Shown here piece after piece: positions 34,542-43,899 of a stretch of 64,000 nucleotides of DNA (positions within the stretch are counted from its first letter, which is position 1; each line of letters starts with the position of its first letter). The stretch is from Pseudooceanicola marinus (GTDB lineage Bacteria > Pseudomonadota > Alphaproteobacteria > Rhodobacterales > Rhodobacteraceae): positions 186,001 to 250,000 of the forward strand of contig NZ_PGTC01000024.1 of NCBI RefSeq assembly GCF_002786295.1. The letters are read 5' to 3'. The translations under genes and the position numbers were made by a program. The notes under the pieces were generated by a model. The model was not told where the DNA came from and did no database searches. It saw only the letters and a program-made list of their open reading frames with translations.

Positions 34542-35552
34542 ATGCCAAGCCCCATCACCATAGGCGACCTCGCGCAGAGCTTCATGCTGCGCCAGCAGAA
34601 CACCGACCTGAAAAGCCGGATGAACCAGCTCAGCCAGGAACTGGCCTCGGGGCGCACCGCCGATGTCGCCCGCCATCTCTCCGGCAGCTATTCCTACCTG
34701 GCGGACGTCGAACGCAACCTCACCCTGATCGAGGGATACGACTCTGCCGCCAGCGAGGCGATCCTCTTCACCGGCACAATGCAAGAGGTGCTGGACCGCT
34801 ACCAGACCCTGGCCACGGACCTCGGTTCCGCCGCCCTGACCGCGGCCGGCTCCTTCCTGGACGAGGCCGTGATCGGCGCCTCGACCCGCGCCTCGGAAGA
34901 CATGGAAAGCATGGTCAACGCGCTGAACACCACCGTGGCGGGGCGCGCCATCTTCTCCGGCATCGACAGCGACACCTCACCGCTGATCTCCTCCGAGCAG
35001 ATCCTGGACGAGCTGCGCACGGCGCTGGCCGGTCAGACCGACCTGGCAGGCGTCCAGGGCGTGCTGGACACCTGGTTCGGCCCCGGCGGCGATTTCGAAA
35101 CGGTGGCCTACCAGGGCAGCACCACCTCACTGCGCCCCTTCCTGCTGGGAGAGGGCGAAACCGTCGACCTGGACCTGCGCGCCGACGACCCAGGCCTGCG
35201 AGAGCTGATGAAACACACCGCCATGGCCGCGCTGGCCTCGGATCCAGGCCTGGGGTTCGACAGCGCCCTGCAGGTCGAGATGATGAAGGCCGCGGGCGAG
35301 GGTCTCTCGTTCCAGCAGGAGGGCATCGTGCAACTGCGCGCCGATCTCGGCTATGCCCAGACCCGGGCCGAGGAGGCCTCGGCCCGGGTCGTGTCGGAAC
35401 GCGCCGGCTACCTGATTGCCCAGTCCGAACTGCTGGCGGTCGATCCCTATGAAACGGCGACACAGCTGGAGGACGTTCAGTTTCAGCTGGAGGCGCTCTA
35501 TGCTCTGACGGTGAAGCTCTCGCGCCTGTCGCTGACGGATTACCTGCGATGA
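34542..35552 (+). CDS. flgL: Flagellar hook-associated protein 3 (FlgL/flagellin family)
   Basis: A 336-residue flagellin-family protein. N-terminal helices (MLRQQNTDLKSRMNQLSQEL followed by ASGR) and C-terminal helices (EDVQFQLEALYALTVKLSRL) form the coiled-coil axial core. In FlgL/flagellin the start MTSxxxxQ style is replaced here by SPITIGDLAQSFML, as is common in roseobacters. It lies between flgK and flgI with a 4-bp overlap (ATGATC), so it acts as hook-associated protein 3, not as the bulk filament. Confidence 0.88.
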   Translation: MPSPITIGDLAQSFMLRQQNTDLKSRMNQLSQELASGRTADVARHLSGSYSYLADVERNLTLIEGYDSAASEAILFTGTMQEVLDRYQTLATDLGSAALTAAGSFLDEAVIGASTRASEDMESMVNALNTTVAGRAIFSGIDSDTSPLISSEQILDELRTALAGQTDLAGVQGVLDTWFGPGGDFETVAYQGSTTSLRPFLLGEGETVDLDLRADDPGLRELMKHTAMAALASDPGLGFDSALQVEMMKAAGEGLSFQQEGIVQLRADLGYAQTRAEEASARVVSERAGYLIAQSELLAVDPYETATQLEDVQFQLEALYALTVKLSRLSLTDYLR

Positions 35553-36655
35553 TCCGCCTCTGCGCCGCCCTGACCCTTTGCCTCGCCCTGCTGGCCGCCC
35601 CCCTCGCCGCCGGCCCGATCCGCATCAAGGATCTGGTCGAATTCGATGGGGTGCGTGGCAACGACCTTGTCGGCTACGGGCTGGTCGTCGGGCTGAACGG
35701 CACCGGTGATGGGATCCGCAACGCCCCCTTCACCGAAGAGATCATGTCGAACATCCTGGAACGGTTGGGGGTGAACATCACGGGAGAACAGTTCAGGCCG
35801 AAGAATGTCGCCGCCGTCTTCGCCACCGCGGAACTGCCCCCTTTCTCCCGCGCCGGGTCACAGATCGACGTGACCGTCTCGGCCATCGGCGACGCCTCCT
35901 CTCTATTGGGCGGCACGCTGATCATGACGCCGCTGAACGCAGCCGACGGACAGATCTACGCGGTCGCCCAGGGCACGATCATCGCCGGCGGTGCCGCCGC
36001 CGAGGGCGAGGCGGCGCAGGTGGTCCAAGGGGTGCCCACCGCCGGGGTCATCCCCGCTGGTGCCCGGGTGGAGCGGGAGGTCGATTTCGAGCTTTCCGCC
36101 CTGTCGTCCCTGCGCCTGGCCCTGCGCGAACCCGATTTCACCACCGCCGCCAGGATCGAGACGGCAATCAACAGCGCCTTCGGCACCGGCGCGGCGCGAA
36201 TGCTGGACTCGGGCACGGTCCGCCTCGACATCCTCGCCACCGGCCTGCCCTCTCCGGCCCATGCCCTGGGCCAGGTGGAAAACATCCTGGTGGAACCAGA
36301 GCGCAAGGCCCGTGTGGTCGTCGACCAGCGATCGGGCACGATCGTCATGGGCGATGACGTCCGCATCAGCCGTGTCGCCGTCAGCCAGGGCAATCTGACC
36401 CTGCGGATCGAGGAGGACCCGGTGGTGGTTCAACCAAACCCCTTCGCCGAAGGGGAAACCGTGGTCGTGCCGCGCACCAATGCCGACATCATCGAGGAGC
36501 CGGGCATCGGCCTGGCGGAGATCGACGAGGGCACCTCGCTGTCGGAAGTGGTTGCCGGACTGAACGCGCTCGGCGTTGCGCCACGGGACATGATCGACAT
36601 CCTGAAAAGCATCAAGGCCGCCGGGGCCCTGCATGCGGAATTCATCGTGCGATAG
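35549..36655 (+). CDS. flgI: Flagellar P-ring protein FlgI
   Basis: A 368-residue periplasmic protein with a cleavable signal peptide (about residues 1-21, LCAALTLCLALLAAPLAAG). The mature start is GPIRIKDLVEFDGVRGNDLVGYG, followed by NGTGDGIRNAPFTEEIMSNI and the GTIVMGDDVRISRVAV stretch, all characteristic. It forms the P ring around the rod in peptidoglycan. The C-terminal RDMIDILKSIKAAGALHAEF is normal for the family. It overlaps flgL by 4 bp, and it is the last flagellar gene seen; FlgA and FlgH are not in the window. Confidence 0.95.
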   Translation: MIRLCAALTLCLALLAAPLAAGPIRIKDLVEFDGVRGNDLVGYGLVVGLNGTGDGIRNAPFTEEIMSNILERLGVNITGEQFRPKNVAAVFATAELPPFSRAGSQIDVTVSAIGDASSLLGGTLIMTPLNAADGQIYAVAQGTIIAGGAAAEGEAAQVVQGVPTAGVIPAGARVEREVDFELSALSSLRLALREPDFTTAARIETAINSAFGTGAARMLDSGTVRLDILATGLPSPAHALGQVENILVEPERKARVVVDQRSGTIVMGDDVRISRVAVSQGNLTLRIEEDPVVVQPNPFAEGETVVVPRTNADIIEEPGIGLAEIDEGTSLSEVVAGLNALGVAPRDMIDILKSIKAAGALHAEFIVR

Positions 36656-37255
36656 TCAGACCACACTGACGTAGAGTGGCGAAGCTGGCCCGAGACGCTT
36701 GCGACTGCCGTCGACCGGAAGGCTGCGTCGTGCAACCGCCCAGCAGAGCACACCGCGACGACAAGACGATCCTGGTTGGCCCATGCGCCCTCCCCCCTCA
36801 TCTTGGGTCATGGCCATGCCCCACGAAGCGAAACGCAAGGCGCGCAGGGCGCAGGGCGCAGGGCGCAGGGCGCAGGGCGCAGGGCGCAGGGCGCAGGGCG
36901 CAGGGCGCAGGGCGCAGGGCGCAGGGCGCAGGGCGCAGGGCGCAGGGCGCAGGGCGCAGGGCGCAGGGCGCAGGGCGCAGGGCGCAGGGCGCAGGGCGCA
37001 GGGCGCAGGGCGCAGGGCGCAGAAATCTTGGCCCTGGTGGCATCGATATCAACCCCGGCAGCGGGCCAATTCACGGCGGCCCTCGATCATCCGGGCGGCT
37101 GAAGGGTGGCATCGGGGGAACATCGCCAAGACCTTGCACCGCCTCCCGCCAGGGCGGCAATGAAAAGGGGCCGGACCATCAGTCCAACCCCAGGGCCCAC
37201 CGTCCAGGGCCAATGAACGTGACGGGGATCCGCAGATGCCCCGGTCACCCGAACC
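36656..37255. other. 600-bp gene-free gap with a heptanucleotide tandem array
   Basis: No supported gene. Open frames running through it on both strands arise only because the 7-bp repeat has no stop in any frame (heptapeptide GRRAQGA/APCALRP repeats). The flanks show no recognisable domain. An imperfect hairpin near 37216-37250 (GTGACGGGG/CCCCGGTCAC) may end the phosphomannomutase transcript, but it lacks a T-run. Confidence 0.6.
36842..37022. repeat. Tandem heptanucleotide array (GCGCAGG)n, about 26 copies
   Basis: GCGCAGG is repeated head to tail without visible mismatch: 25 full copies from 36842 to 37016 and a 6-base partial copy. The repeat unit is not a multiple of three, so the array reads open in every frame on both strands. 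It lies in the flgI-pgm gap, outside any supported gene. Uniform copies suggest recent slippage expansion. Confidence 0.95.
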
Positions 37256-38752
37256 TCAGAAGGTCTGGTCGTAGTCGCCCACGCCCGGCTCGGTGCGGAT
37301 CACCGCATCGACCTCCTCGAAGATCGCGCGCAGCTCCTCCGCGCTGTCGGAGCTTTCGCAGACCACCACCAGGTTCGGCGTGTTCGACGAGGCGCGCACC
37401 AGCCCCCAGGAGCCGTTTTCGAGGATCACCCGGGCGCCGTTCACCGTCACCACTTCCCTGATCGCCTTGCCGGCGAAGCTGTCGCCCGCCTCGGCCTTGG
37501 CCACCAGCTTCTGCACGATCCGGTCGAGGATGTCGTATTTCTCCTCGTCCGCCGCATAGGGCGACATGGTGGGCGTGGAATAGGTCACCGGCAGGGCCTT
37601 GCGCAGATCCGACATCTTCATGTCCGGGTTGCGATCCATCAGCTTGCAGATCTCGACCGCCACACGCATGCCGTCGTCGTAGCCGCGCCCGATGGGTTCA
37701 GCCAGGAAGTAGTGGCCCGACTTCTCGAAGCCCGCCAGCGCGCCCAGCTCGTGCACCCGGCGCTTCATGTGGCTGTGGCCGGTCTTCCAGTAATCCGCCT
37801 TGGCGTCGCCCGCGACCAGCTCGGGATCGCTGGCAAAGAGGCCAGTGGACTTCACGTCCGCCACGAAGGTCGACCCGGGGTAGAGCTTCACCAGGTCGCG
37901 GGCCATGATGACGCCCACCTTGTCGGCAAAGATCTCCTCGCCCTCGTCGTCCACCACGCCGCAGCGGTCGCCGTCCCCGTCGAAGCCCAGGGCGAAATCG
38001 GCGCCGGAGGCCTTCACGCTGTCGGCCATGTCATGCAGCATTTCCATGGCTTCGGGGTTCGGGTTGTAGTTGGGGAAGGTGTAGTCGAGCGTGTTGTGGC
38101 TCTCAACAACCTCGACACCCATGCGGCGGAACAGCTCGGGCGCATAGGCGCAGGCGGTGCCGTTGCCGGTGGCGCAGACCACCTTCAGTTTGCGGGACAT
38201 TTTGAAATCGCCCAGCAGGTCGTCCATGTAGGCGTCCCAGACGCCGTCGACGAACTCCACCTTGCCGCCCTCGCGGGCCTCGCCCTTGCCGTTCAGCACG
38301 ATGTCCTTCAGCTCGCCCATCTCGTCCGGACCGTGGGTCAGGGGCATGTCGAAGCCCATCTTCACCCCGGTCCAGCCGTTCGGGTTGTGCGAGGCGGTCA
38401 CCATCGCCACGGCGCAGCCGCCCAGGTGGAAGCTGCTGAAATAGGCCATGGGCGTGATGCAGGGGCCGATGTCCTTCACCGTGATCCCGGCCTGCACGAG
38501 GCCCAGGATCAGGGCGTTCTTGATGGTCAGCGAGTAGTCACGGTAGTCGTTGCCGACAGCGATCACCGGCGGCAGGCCACGCTTCATCATCTGCGTGCCC
38601 AGGCCCAGGCCGAGGGCCGTCATGCCGGGCAGGTTGATCTCTTCGGGGTACTTCCAGCGGGCATCGTATTCCCGGAAGCCGGTCGGCTTGATCATCGGAT
38701 CGCGCAGGAATTCCCAGGTATTGGGGGTGACGGTGGAAAGGGGTTTGGTCAT
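37256..38752 (-). CDS. Phosphomannomutase/phosphoglucomutase (ManB/AlgC-type)
   Basis: A 498-residue alpha-D-phosphohexomutase. The phosphoserine loop is TASHNPNG (Ser121), the metal-binding loop DGDGDR lies near residue 260, and the sugar-binding region GEKSGHYF-like is FEKSGHYFLAEPIGRG. It interconverts hexose-1-phosphate and hexose-6-phosphate (glucose or mannose), feeding surface polysaccharide. It is divergent from glmM, another member of the superfamily, across about 290 bp. Length is slightly above the 450-470 of typical ManB/AlgC, and the exact sugar is not fixed by motifs alone. Confidence 0.88.
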   Translation of the reverse strand: MTKPLSTVTPNTWEFLRDPMIKPTGFREYDARWKYPEEINLPGMTALGLGLGTQMMKRGLPPVIAVGNDYRDYSLTIKNALILGLVQAGITVKDIGPCITPMAYFSSFHLGGCAVAMVTASHNPNGWTGVKMGFDMPLTHGPDEMGELKDIVLNGKGEAREGGKVEFVDGVWDAYMDDLLGDFKMSRKLKVVCATGNGTACAYAPELFRRMGVEVVESHNTLDYTFPNYNPNPEAMEMLHDMADSVKASGADFALGFDGDGDRCGVVDDEGEEIFADKVGVIMARDLVKLYPGSTFVADVKSTGLFASDPELVAGDAKADYWKTGHSHMKRRVHELGALAGFEKSGHYFLAEPIGRGYDDGMRVAVEICKLMDRNPDMKMSDLRKALPVTYSTPTMSPYAADEEKYDILDRIVQKLVAKAEAGDSFAGKAIREVVTVNGARVILENGSWGLVRASSNTPNLVVVCESSDSAEELRAIFEEVDAVIRTEPGVGDYDQTF

Positions 38753-39045
38753 GCCAAGTCATCCGTTTGAAATGAGACGAGAGAGGTCGCCTCAAAGTGG
38801 TAGCGAGGGCCGGACGGGGGATCAACGCAGATCCCGGGCGACCGGTGGTTTGTTACCGAAACGAAAAACTAGCGGCGGATGACCGCCGGGAAAGGGGGCG
38901 CAGCGGCGGAATTTCAGGCCCGGCGCGGTTGGACAGCCCCCGCCCCGGCGCCTATAGCTGCAACACATGCAAGACGCGGCGGGCCCGGCCCGTGCGCGAG
39001 GCGCGCCGGGGACAGGCGCGGGACAGAACGGAAGTGGGGCAGCAG

Positions 39046-40386
39046 ATGGCAGGCAGGCTCTTCGGCACCGACGGGGTGCGCGGACAGGCGAACAAGTGGC
39101 CGATGACGGCCGACGTGGCGCTGCAACTGGCGGCGGCGGCGGGGCGGTATTTCCGCACCGACAAGCAGGACCACCGGGTGGTGATCGGCAAGGACACGCG
39201 GCTGTCGGGCTACATGCTGGAAAACGCGCTGACCGCGGGCTTCACCTCGACCGGCATGAACGTCTTCCTGCTGGGCCCGGTGCCGACGCCTGCCATCGGC
39301 TACCTGACCCGAAGCCTGCGCGCCGACGTGGGGGTGATGATCTCCGCCAGCCACAACCCGGCTGAGGACAACGGGATCAAGTTCTTCGGCCCCGACGGGT
39401 TCAAGCTGTCGGATGAGGCGGAGGATGCGATCGAGCGGCTGATGGCCGAGGGCGTGCCCCCCGCGCAACCGCAGAACATCGGTCGCGCCAAGCGGTACGA
39501 GGACGCGCGCGGGCGCTACGTGGAATATGCCAAGGCCACCCTGCCGCGCCGCACCCGCCTGGACGGGCTGCGCGTCGTGCTGGATTGTGCCAATGGCGCC
39601 GCCTATCGCACCGCGCCCGCCGTCCTGTGGGAGCTGGGCGCCGAGGTCATCCCCATGGGCGTCGAACCCAACGGGTTCAACATCAACGAGGATTGCGGCT
39701 CCACCCATCCCGAACAGGCCGCGCGCCGCGTGCGCGAAACCCGTGCCGATCTGGGCATCTGCCTGGATGGCGACGCCGACCGGGTGATCCTGATCGACGA
39801 GACCGGCCGGGTGGCCGATGGCGACCAGATCATGGGCCTGATCGCCGCCCGCTGGAAAGAGGCCGGCATCCTGGCGGGTGACAGCCTGGTGGCCACGGTG
39901 ATGTCGAACCTCGGGCTGGAACGCTACCTGGAAGGCCACGGCATCGGCCTGGAACGCACCGCCGTCGGTGACCGCTACGTGGTCGAGCGGATGCAGCAGG
40001 GCGGCTTCAACCTGGGCGGCGAACAGTCCGGCCATATCGTGATGACCGACCATTCGACCACCGGCGACGGGCTGCTGGCCGCGCTGCAGTTCCTGTCGGC
40101 CATGGTGGAAACGGGCCGGTCCGCCAGTGACCTGTCCAACGTGTTCCAGCCGGTGCCGCAAAAGCTCATCAACGTGCGCTATGCCGATGGCAAGGCGCCC
40201 TTGGACACCGACCCGGTGCAGGAGGCCATCGCGCAGGGCGAGAAGGCCCTCGGCAAGGGCGGGCGCCTGCTGATCCGCAAGTCGGGCACCGAACCCCTGA
40301 TCCGCGTCATGGGGGAAGCCGAGGACATGCAACTTCTGGACCGCGTTCTGAACAGCATCGTGGACGAGGTACGCGCGGCCAGCTGA
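39046..40386 (+). CDS. glmM: Phosphoglucosamine mutase
   Basis: A 446-residue enzyme making glucosamine-1-phosphate for UDP-GlcNAc and so for peptidoglycan and envelope glycans. [10 protein letters not shown] at the start is the GlmM hallmark, the phosphoserine is Ser102 in [11 protein letters not shown], and the metal loop is [17 protein letters not shown] and [12 protein letters not shown] are the substrate and phosphate loops. The ATG at 39046 follows GGGGCAGCAG. It ends 4 bp before the convergent ybiB-like stop. Its product feeds the same UDP-GlcNAc pool needed by the 20.5-24 kb sugar operon. Confidence 0.97.
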   Translation: MAGRLFGTDGVRGQANKWPMTADVALQLAAAAGRYFRTDKQDHRVVIGKDTRLSGYMLENALTAGFTSTGMNVFLLGPVPTPAIGYLTRSLRADVGVMISASHNPAEDNGIKFFGPDGFKLSDEAEDAIERLMAEGVPPAQPQNIGRAKRYEDARGRYVEYAKATLPRRTRLDGLRVVLDCANGAAYRTAPAVLWELGAEVIPMGVEPNGFNINEDCGSTHPEQAARRVRETRADLGICLDGDADRVILIDETGRVADGDQIMGLIAARWKEAGILAGDSLVATVMSNLGLERYLEGHGIGLERTAVGDRYVVERMQQGGFNLGGEQSGHIVMTDHSTTGDGLLAALQFLSAMVETGRSASDLSNVFQPVPQKLINVRYADGKAPLDTDPVQEAIAQGEKALGKGGRLLIRKSGTEPLIRVMGEAEDMQLLDRVLNSIVDEVRAAS

Positions 40387-40390
40387 CCGC

Positions 40391-41362
40391 TCAGGCCGGG
40401 ACCTGCGCCCGGGCGGCCCAGAGGCGCTGCGCCTCGGCGCCCGGATCGGACACCCCCAGCGTGTCCAGCGCCAGCTCGGCGGTGCCCAGCACGATCTCGG
40501 TGGCGAAATCATCCACCCAGTCCCCCGACCAGAGCCGCGCCAGCAGCGCCGGGTCGGTCCAGCCCCGGTTCAGCTTCCCCGTCTCCGCCAGCCGCGCGGG
40601 CGCCAGCCGGTCCAGCGGCGCGCCGTCGCGCAGGCCGAATAGCGCGATCTCCTTGCCCGGGTTGCGTTCGAACTCGCCCCCGCCGCCCTTGATGACAGTC
40701 AGGTTGTCCTGCCCCAAAAGGCGGCCCGCATCCGCCTGCAACTCCCGGTAGGGCGGGTGGAAGACCCCCTGGACGGAGGCCGGCGCGCGCGCCGGGTTCA
40801 GCACCCGCAGGACCGTGTTCACGCAGCTGCGCACGCCCAGCTTGTCCCGCAATTGCATCAGCGCCAGCAGGCCAGGCTGAAACTGCTCCAGCGGCAGGTA
40901 AGCGATGCCGTGGTCGGCCAGCAGGGCGCCCGCCTCGGGCACGGATCCCGCCACCGGGATCCCCGCATGGGGCAGCGCGCTGCGAACCGAGGCCGCCTCG
41001 GCCATGTGGTGTTCGGAATTCCAGCCGTGCAGCAGCACCGGATGGCCCGCCTGCGCCACCAGCCGGGCGGCCAGCAGGAAAAACGGCAGCCCTCGGGTGC
41101 GCCCGGCGGCATAGCTGGGCCAGTCGAGCGCGGGGCGGGGGATCTGTGGCAGAGCCTCGCGGGCAGCCTCGGCGAAACCCGCGATCTCGTCGGCGGTTTC
41201 CCCCTTCATCCGCAGCAGCATGAGGATGGCGCCCACGGCCTCCGGGTCGGCCCCCTCGGCCAGCATCAGGCGCAAGACCTCCGCCGCTTCCTCCTGCGTG
41301 TAGGAGCGTGACCGGCCCGGGCCACGGGCCAGGATGCGGGTATAGGGCGCCAGGCTCATCAC
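40391..41362 (-). CDS. TrpD2/YbiB-like protein (anthranilate phosphoribosyltransferase fold)
   Basis: A 323-residue protein with the fold of TrpD but without a trp gene context. The N-terminal helical region (TQEEAAEVLRLMLAEGADPE, MLLRMKGETADEIAGF) and the phosphoribosyl-binding-like domain (PVLLHGWNSEHHMAEAA, VIKGGGGEFERNPGKE) are recognisable. In E. coli the relative YbiB binds nucleic acids and does not act in tryptophan synthesis. Its ATG overlaps the stop of an upstream nitrate-reductase-like remnant, which suggests it was once in a nitrate-assimilation operon. Function here is unknown. Confidence 0.8.
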   Translation of the reverse strand: MMSLAPYTRILARGPGRSRSYTQEEAAEVLRLMLAEGADPEAVGAILMLLRMKGETADEIAGFAEAAREALPQIPRPALDWPSYAAGRTRGLPFFLLAARLVAQAGHPVLLHGWNSEHHMAEAASVRSALPHAGIPVAGSVPEAGALLADHGIAYLPLEQFQPGLLALMQLRDKLGVRSCVNTVLRVLNPARAPASVQGVFHPPYRELQADAGRLLGQDNLTVIKGGGGEFERNPGKEIALFGLRDGAPLDRLAPARLAETGKLNRGWTDPALLARLWSGDWVDDFATEIVLGTAELALDTLGVSDPGAEAQRLWAARAQVPA

Positions 41363-41826
41363 GCGCTCACTCCGCCGCTTCGACGCGGGCGGGCGGCGCG
41401 GTCGCTGCCGCGCGCGGGATCGGTGAGCACCTGCATCTCTTCCTCATCGCAATCGAACATGGCGCAAAGGTAACGCCCCCGATCTTCGGGGCAATGAAGA
41501 TCCGCGATCTCGGCCCGCCGACCCTGCCCGTTCTTCGCCCGCGCCCGGAACCCGTTGAACAGCGCCAGGTCGCAGCCGGGTGTCACCGCCAGATGCAGAT
41601 CGGCAATGTCGCAGGTCGCCGTGCGGCGCGGATCGACGACCACCACGCGGCTGGCCAGACGGATCGCCTCGCCCGCGTCGCTGGTGATCGGCACGCAGGT
41701 CTGCTCCCGACATGGGGCCAGCCAGCGGGTCTTGTAAACTCCACTCCGGTCTCCCCGGCCCACCATGCTGGCGCCTGGCCCGAAAAACCGGCGGCTCAGG
41801 GCGGGTCCCCCTGCAGTTTTAATCAT
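41359..41826 (-). pseudogene. Remnant of an assimilatory nitrate reductase-like molybdopterin gene
   Basis: A 155-codon open frame whose central part (about codons 60-92, at 41551-41649) contains VVVVDPRRTATCDIADLHL and LALFNG. That is a segment I recognise from NasA/molybdopterin oxidoreductases, where it follows the Rossmann-like part. The intact enzyme is about 850-900 residues, so only a fragment is left, and flanking codons do not look like NasA. The frame overlaps the next gene by ATGA, implying a former operon partner. No other nitrate genes lie nearby. Confidence 0.6.
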
Positions 41827-41880
41827 TGATTAGGGAAGCTTCGGCGAAATGGCCCCGCTGCCCTGTGACAGGAGGTTCCC

Positions 41881-42813
41881 ATGCAGACGATCGACCACCC
41901 GCCGATGACCTGGCGCGACGACCAGAAGATTGCCTGGCCGATGAAGAAGCTGGGCCATGCCCAGCTTGGCGCCGCCGAAGGGGCCATGCTCTACTACATC
42001 GCCCGCGACTGGGTGTCGGGGCGATACCCCCTGCTGGAGCTTGGCTCCTTCCTGGGCGGCAGCGCGTCGCTGACCGGCGCCGGGCTGATGGCCAACCCCG
42101 ACTGGGACGGCACCACGCGGCTGCACTGTTTCGACATCTTCGAGGCGAAGTTCGGCGATATGGCCGAATTCATCCGCACCCGCATTGATCCCGACTTCCG
42201 CGAGGGTGAGGATTTCCAGCACCTCTTCGAGGCCCAGACGGCAGAGGTCGCCCCGGCGATCGAGATCCACAAGGGCGACTTCGCCGAGGCCCGCTGGGAC
42301 GGCGGCGCGGTGGATCTGGTCTTCGTCGACATCGCCAAGACGGCCGAGCTGAACCGCGTCGTGCTGGAACGGTTCCTGCCCGAGCTGCGCCCCGGACCGG
42401 GTCTGCTGGTGAACCAGGATTTCCACAATGCCGACAACCCGTGGATCCATTGCTCCCTCGGTCACCTGATCGACTATTTCGAGCTGATGGAGCCGCGCGC
42501 CGACGATTCCATCCTGCTGCGCCTGCGCGAGCCGATCCCGGCCCAAGCCCTGGCGGAGGCCGGCCGCTGGGAAGACCTGGACCCCAGCGATGCCCTGGCC
42601 CGGGTCGACCGGCTGCTGTCGCTTTTCCGCGAGGGCGGGCATGACACCCGCTACATCGAACTGGTCCGCGCCCGGCTGTTGATCCGCGGCGGCGATGCGG
42701 GCGGCGCCCTGGCCCTGGTGGACGAGGCGCTGGAACGCTTCGGCCCTGGCGACCCGAAGGAGCATTTCTTCTGGCTGCGCCGCTGCCGCGCCGTCCAGCA
42801 GGAGGCCGCCTGA
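41881..42813 (+). CDS. Class I SAM-dependent methyltransferase-like protein with C-terminal TPR-like extension
   Basis: A 310-residue protein of modest similarity to methyltransferases. Motif I is LLELGSFLGGSASLTGAGL (about 49-67), and motif IV-like is VDLVFVDIAKTAELNR (about 140-155). The C-terminal third (LLIRGGDAGGALALVDEALE) looks like a tetratricopeptide helix pair. The substrate is unknown, and no neighbour fixes the pathway. It is divergent from the nitrate remnant and 90 bp before the pirin gene on the same strand. The start has AGGAGGTTCCC upstream. Confidence 0.6.
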   Translation: MQTIDHPPMTWRDDQKIAWPMKKLGHAQLGAAEGAMLYYIARDWVSGRYPLLELGSFLGGSASLTGAGLMANPDWDGTTRLHCFDIFEAKFGDMAEFIRTRIDPDFREGEDFQHLFEAQTAEVAPAIEIHKGDFAEARWDGGAVDLVFVDIAKTAELNRVVLERFLPELRPGPGLLVNQDFHNADNPWIHCSLGHLIDYFELMEPRADDSILLRLREPIPAQALAEAGRWEDLDPSDALARVDRLLSLFREGGHDTRYIELVRARLLIRGGDAGGALALVDEALERFGPGDPKEHFFWLRRCRAVQQEAA

Positions 42814-42903
42814 CACCCCCTCCAGGCGTGAGCAGCCCCTGTGCATGTTTGCGGGGCTGCGCTCTGGGGATTTCGGCCTATCTTTGGATCAAAGGAGGCC
42901 CCC

Positions 42904-43896
42904 ATGAGCTGGAATCCCGACGCCCTTCTGACCGACCCGGACCTGATCGCCGCCTCGGCGCTGGAAACTCTCATCATCCCCCGCAGCCGCGACATCGGCG
43001 GCTTCGAGGTGCGCCGCGCCCTGCCCGCGCCCCGACGGCAGATGGTCGGCCCCTTCATCTTCTTCGACCAGATGGGCCCGGCGGAACTGCTGGCCGGCGA
43101 CCGGATCGACGTGCGCCCGCATCCCCATATCGGGCTGGGCACCGTCACCTACCTGTTCGAGGGCAGCTTCCGGCACCGCGATTCCATCGGGTCCGATCAG
43201 GTGATCGTCCCCGGTGACGTGAACTGGATGGTGGCCGGGCGCGGGGTCAGCCATTCCGAACGCTCCCCCTCGGTCGAGGCGGGCGGCACCATCCACGGCG
43301 TGCAGACCTGGATCGCCCTGCCCGAAGCGGAGGAGACCCGTGCGCCGCTGTTCGAGCATTTCGCCAAGGCCGCCCTGCCCGAGCTGGAGGCCGAGGGAAT
43401 CCAGGCCCGGCTGATCCTGGGCGACGCCTTCGGCGAGAGCGCCCCGGCGCAGCTCTTCTCCGAAAGCTTCTACCTGGACGTGACCCTGGCCCCCGGCGCC
43501 CGCTTCCCCCTGCCCGACGACCACGAGGACCGTGGCGTGCATGTCACCCATGGCGCGGTCGAGGTGGCGGGCGAGCGGTTCGAACCGGGCCGGATGATGG
43601 TCTTCCGGCCCGGCGACGCGATCACCCTGCGCGCCGGACCCGAAGGCGCGCGGTTCCTCGCCCTCGGCGGTGCGACGCTACCCGGGCCACGCTACATCTG
43701 GTGGAATTTCGTCGCCTCCGATCCCGACCGGATCGAAGCGGCCAAGCTGGACTGGCGGCGTGGCACCTGGGGCCAGGGCCTGTTCGACCTGCCCGTTGAC
43801 GACCGGGAGGAATTCATCCCCACCCCCGAAGACGGCCCCGGCCGCCTGCTGCCCATGCGGGCCGGGGCGCGCAAACCGGGCGGGCAGCCCGGCTGA
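42904..43896 (+). CDS. Pirin-family cupin protein
   Basis: A 330-residue bicupin. The metal-binding N-terminal cupin has HPHIGLGTVTYLFEGSFRHR, the pirin signature with three histidines and a downstream Glu (VSHSER). The C-terminal cupin is more divergent (LAPGARFPLPDDHEDRGVHV). Pirins act as quercetinases or metal-dependent regulators in the cytosol. I choose the ATG at 42904 because AAAGGAGG lies just upstream; an upstream in-frame GTG lacks such a site. It stands alone between the methyltransferase and a decayed small gene. Confidence 0.9.
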   Translation: MSWNPDALLTDPDLIAASALETLIIPRSRDIGGFEVRRALPAPRRQMVGPFIFFDQMGPAELLAGDRIDVRPHPHIGLGTVTYLFEGSFRHRDSIGSDQVIVPGDVNWMVAGRGVSHSERSPSVEAGGTIHGVQTWIALPEAEETRAPLFEHFAKAALPELEAEGIQARLILGDAFGESAPAQLFSESFYLDVTLAPGARFPLPDDHEDRGVHVTHGAVEVAGERFEPGRMMVFRPGDAITLRAGPEGARFLALGGATLPGPRYIWWNFVASDPDRIEAAKLDWRRGTWGQGLFDLPVDDREEFIPTPEDGPGRLLPMRAGARKPGGQPG

Positions 43897-43899
43897 CGC

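Noticed and set aside
36842-37022. CRISPR-like array
   Set aside because: The repeat is 7 bp, contiguous and without spacers, and no cas gene is near.
36676-37461. Plus-strand open frame through the tandem array encoding GRRAQGA heptapeptides, and minus-strand APCALRP frames
   Set aside because: Any 7-bp repeat without a stop gives such heptapeptide frames in every frame. There is no start with a ribosome site and no recognisable flanking domain.
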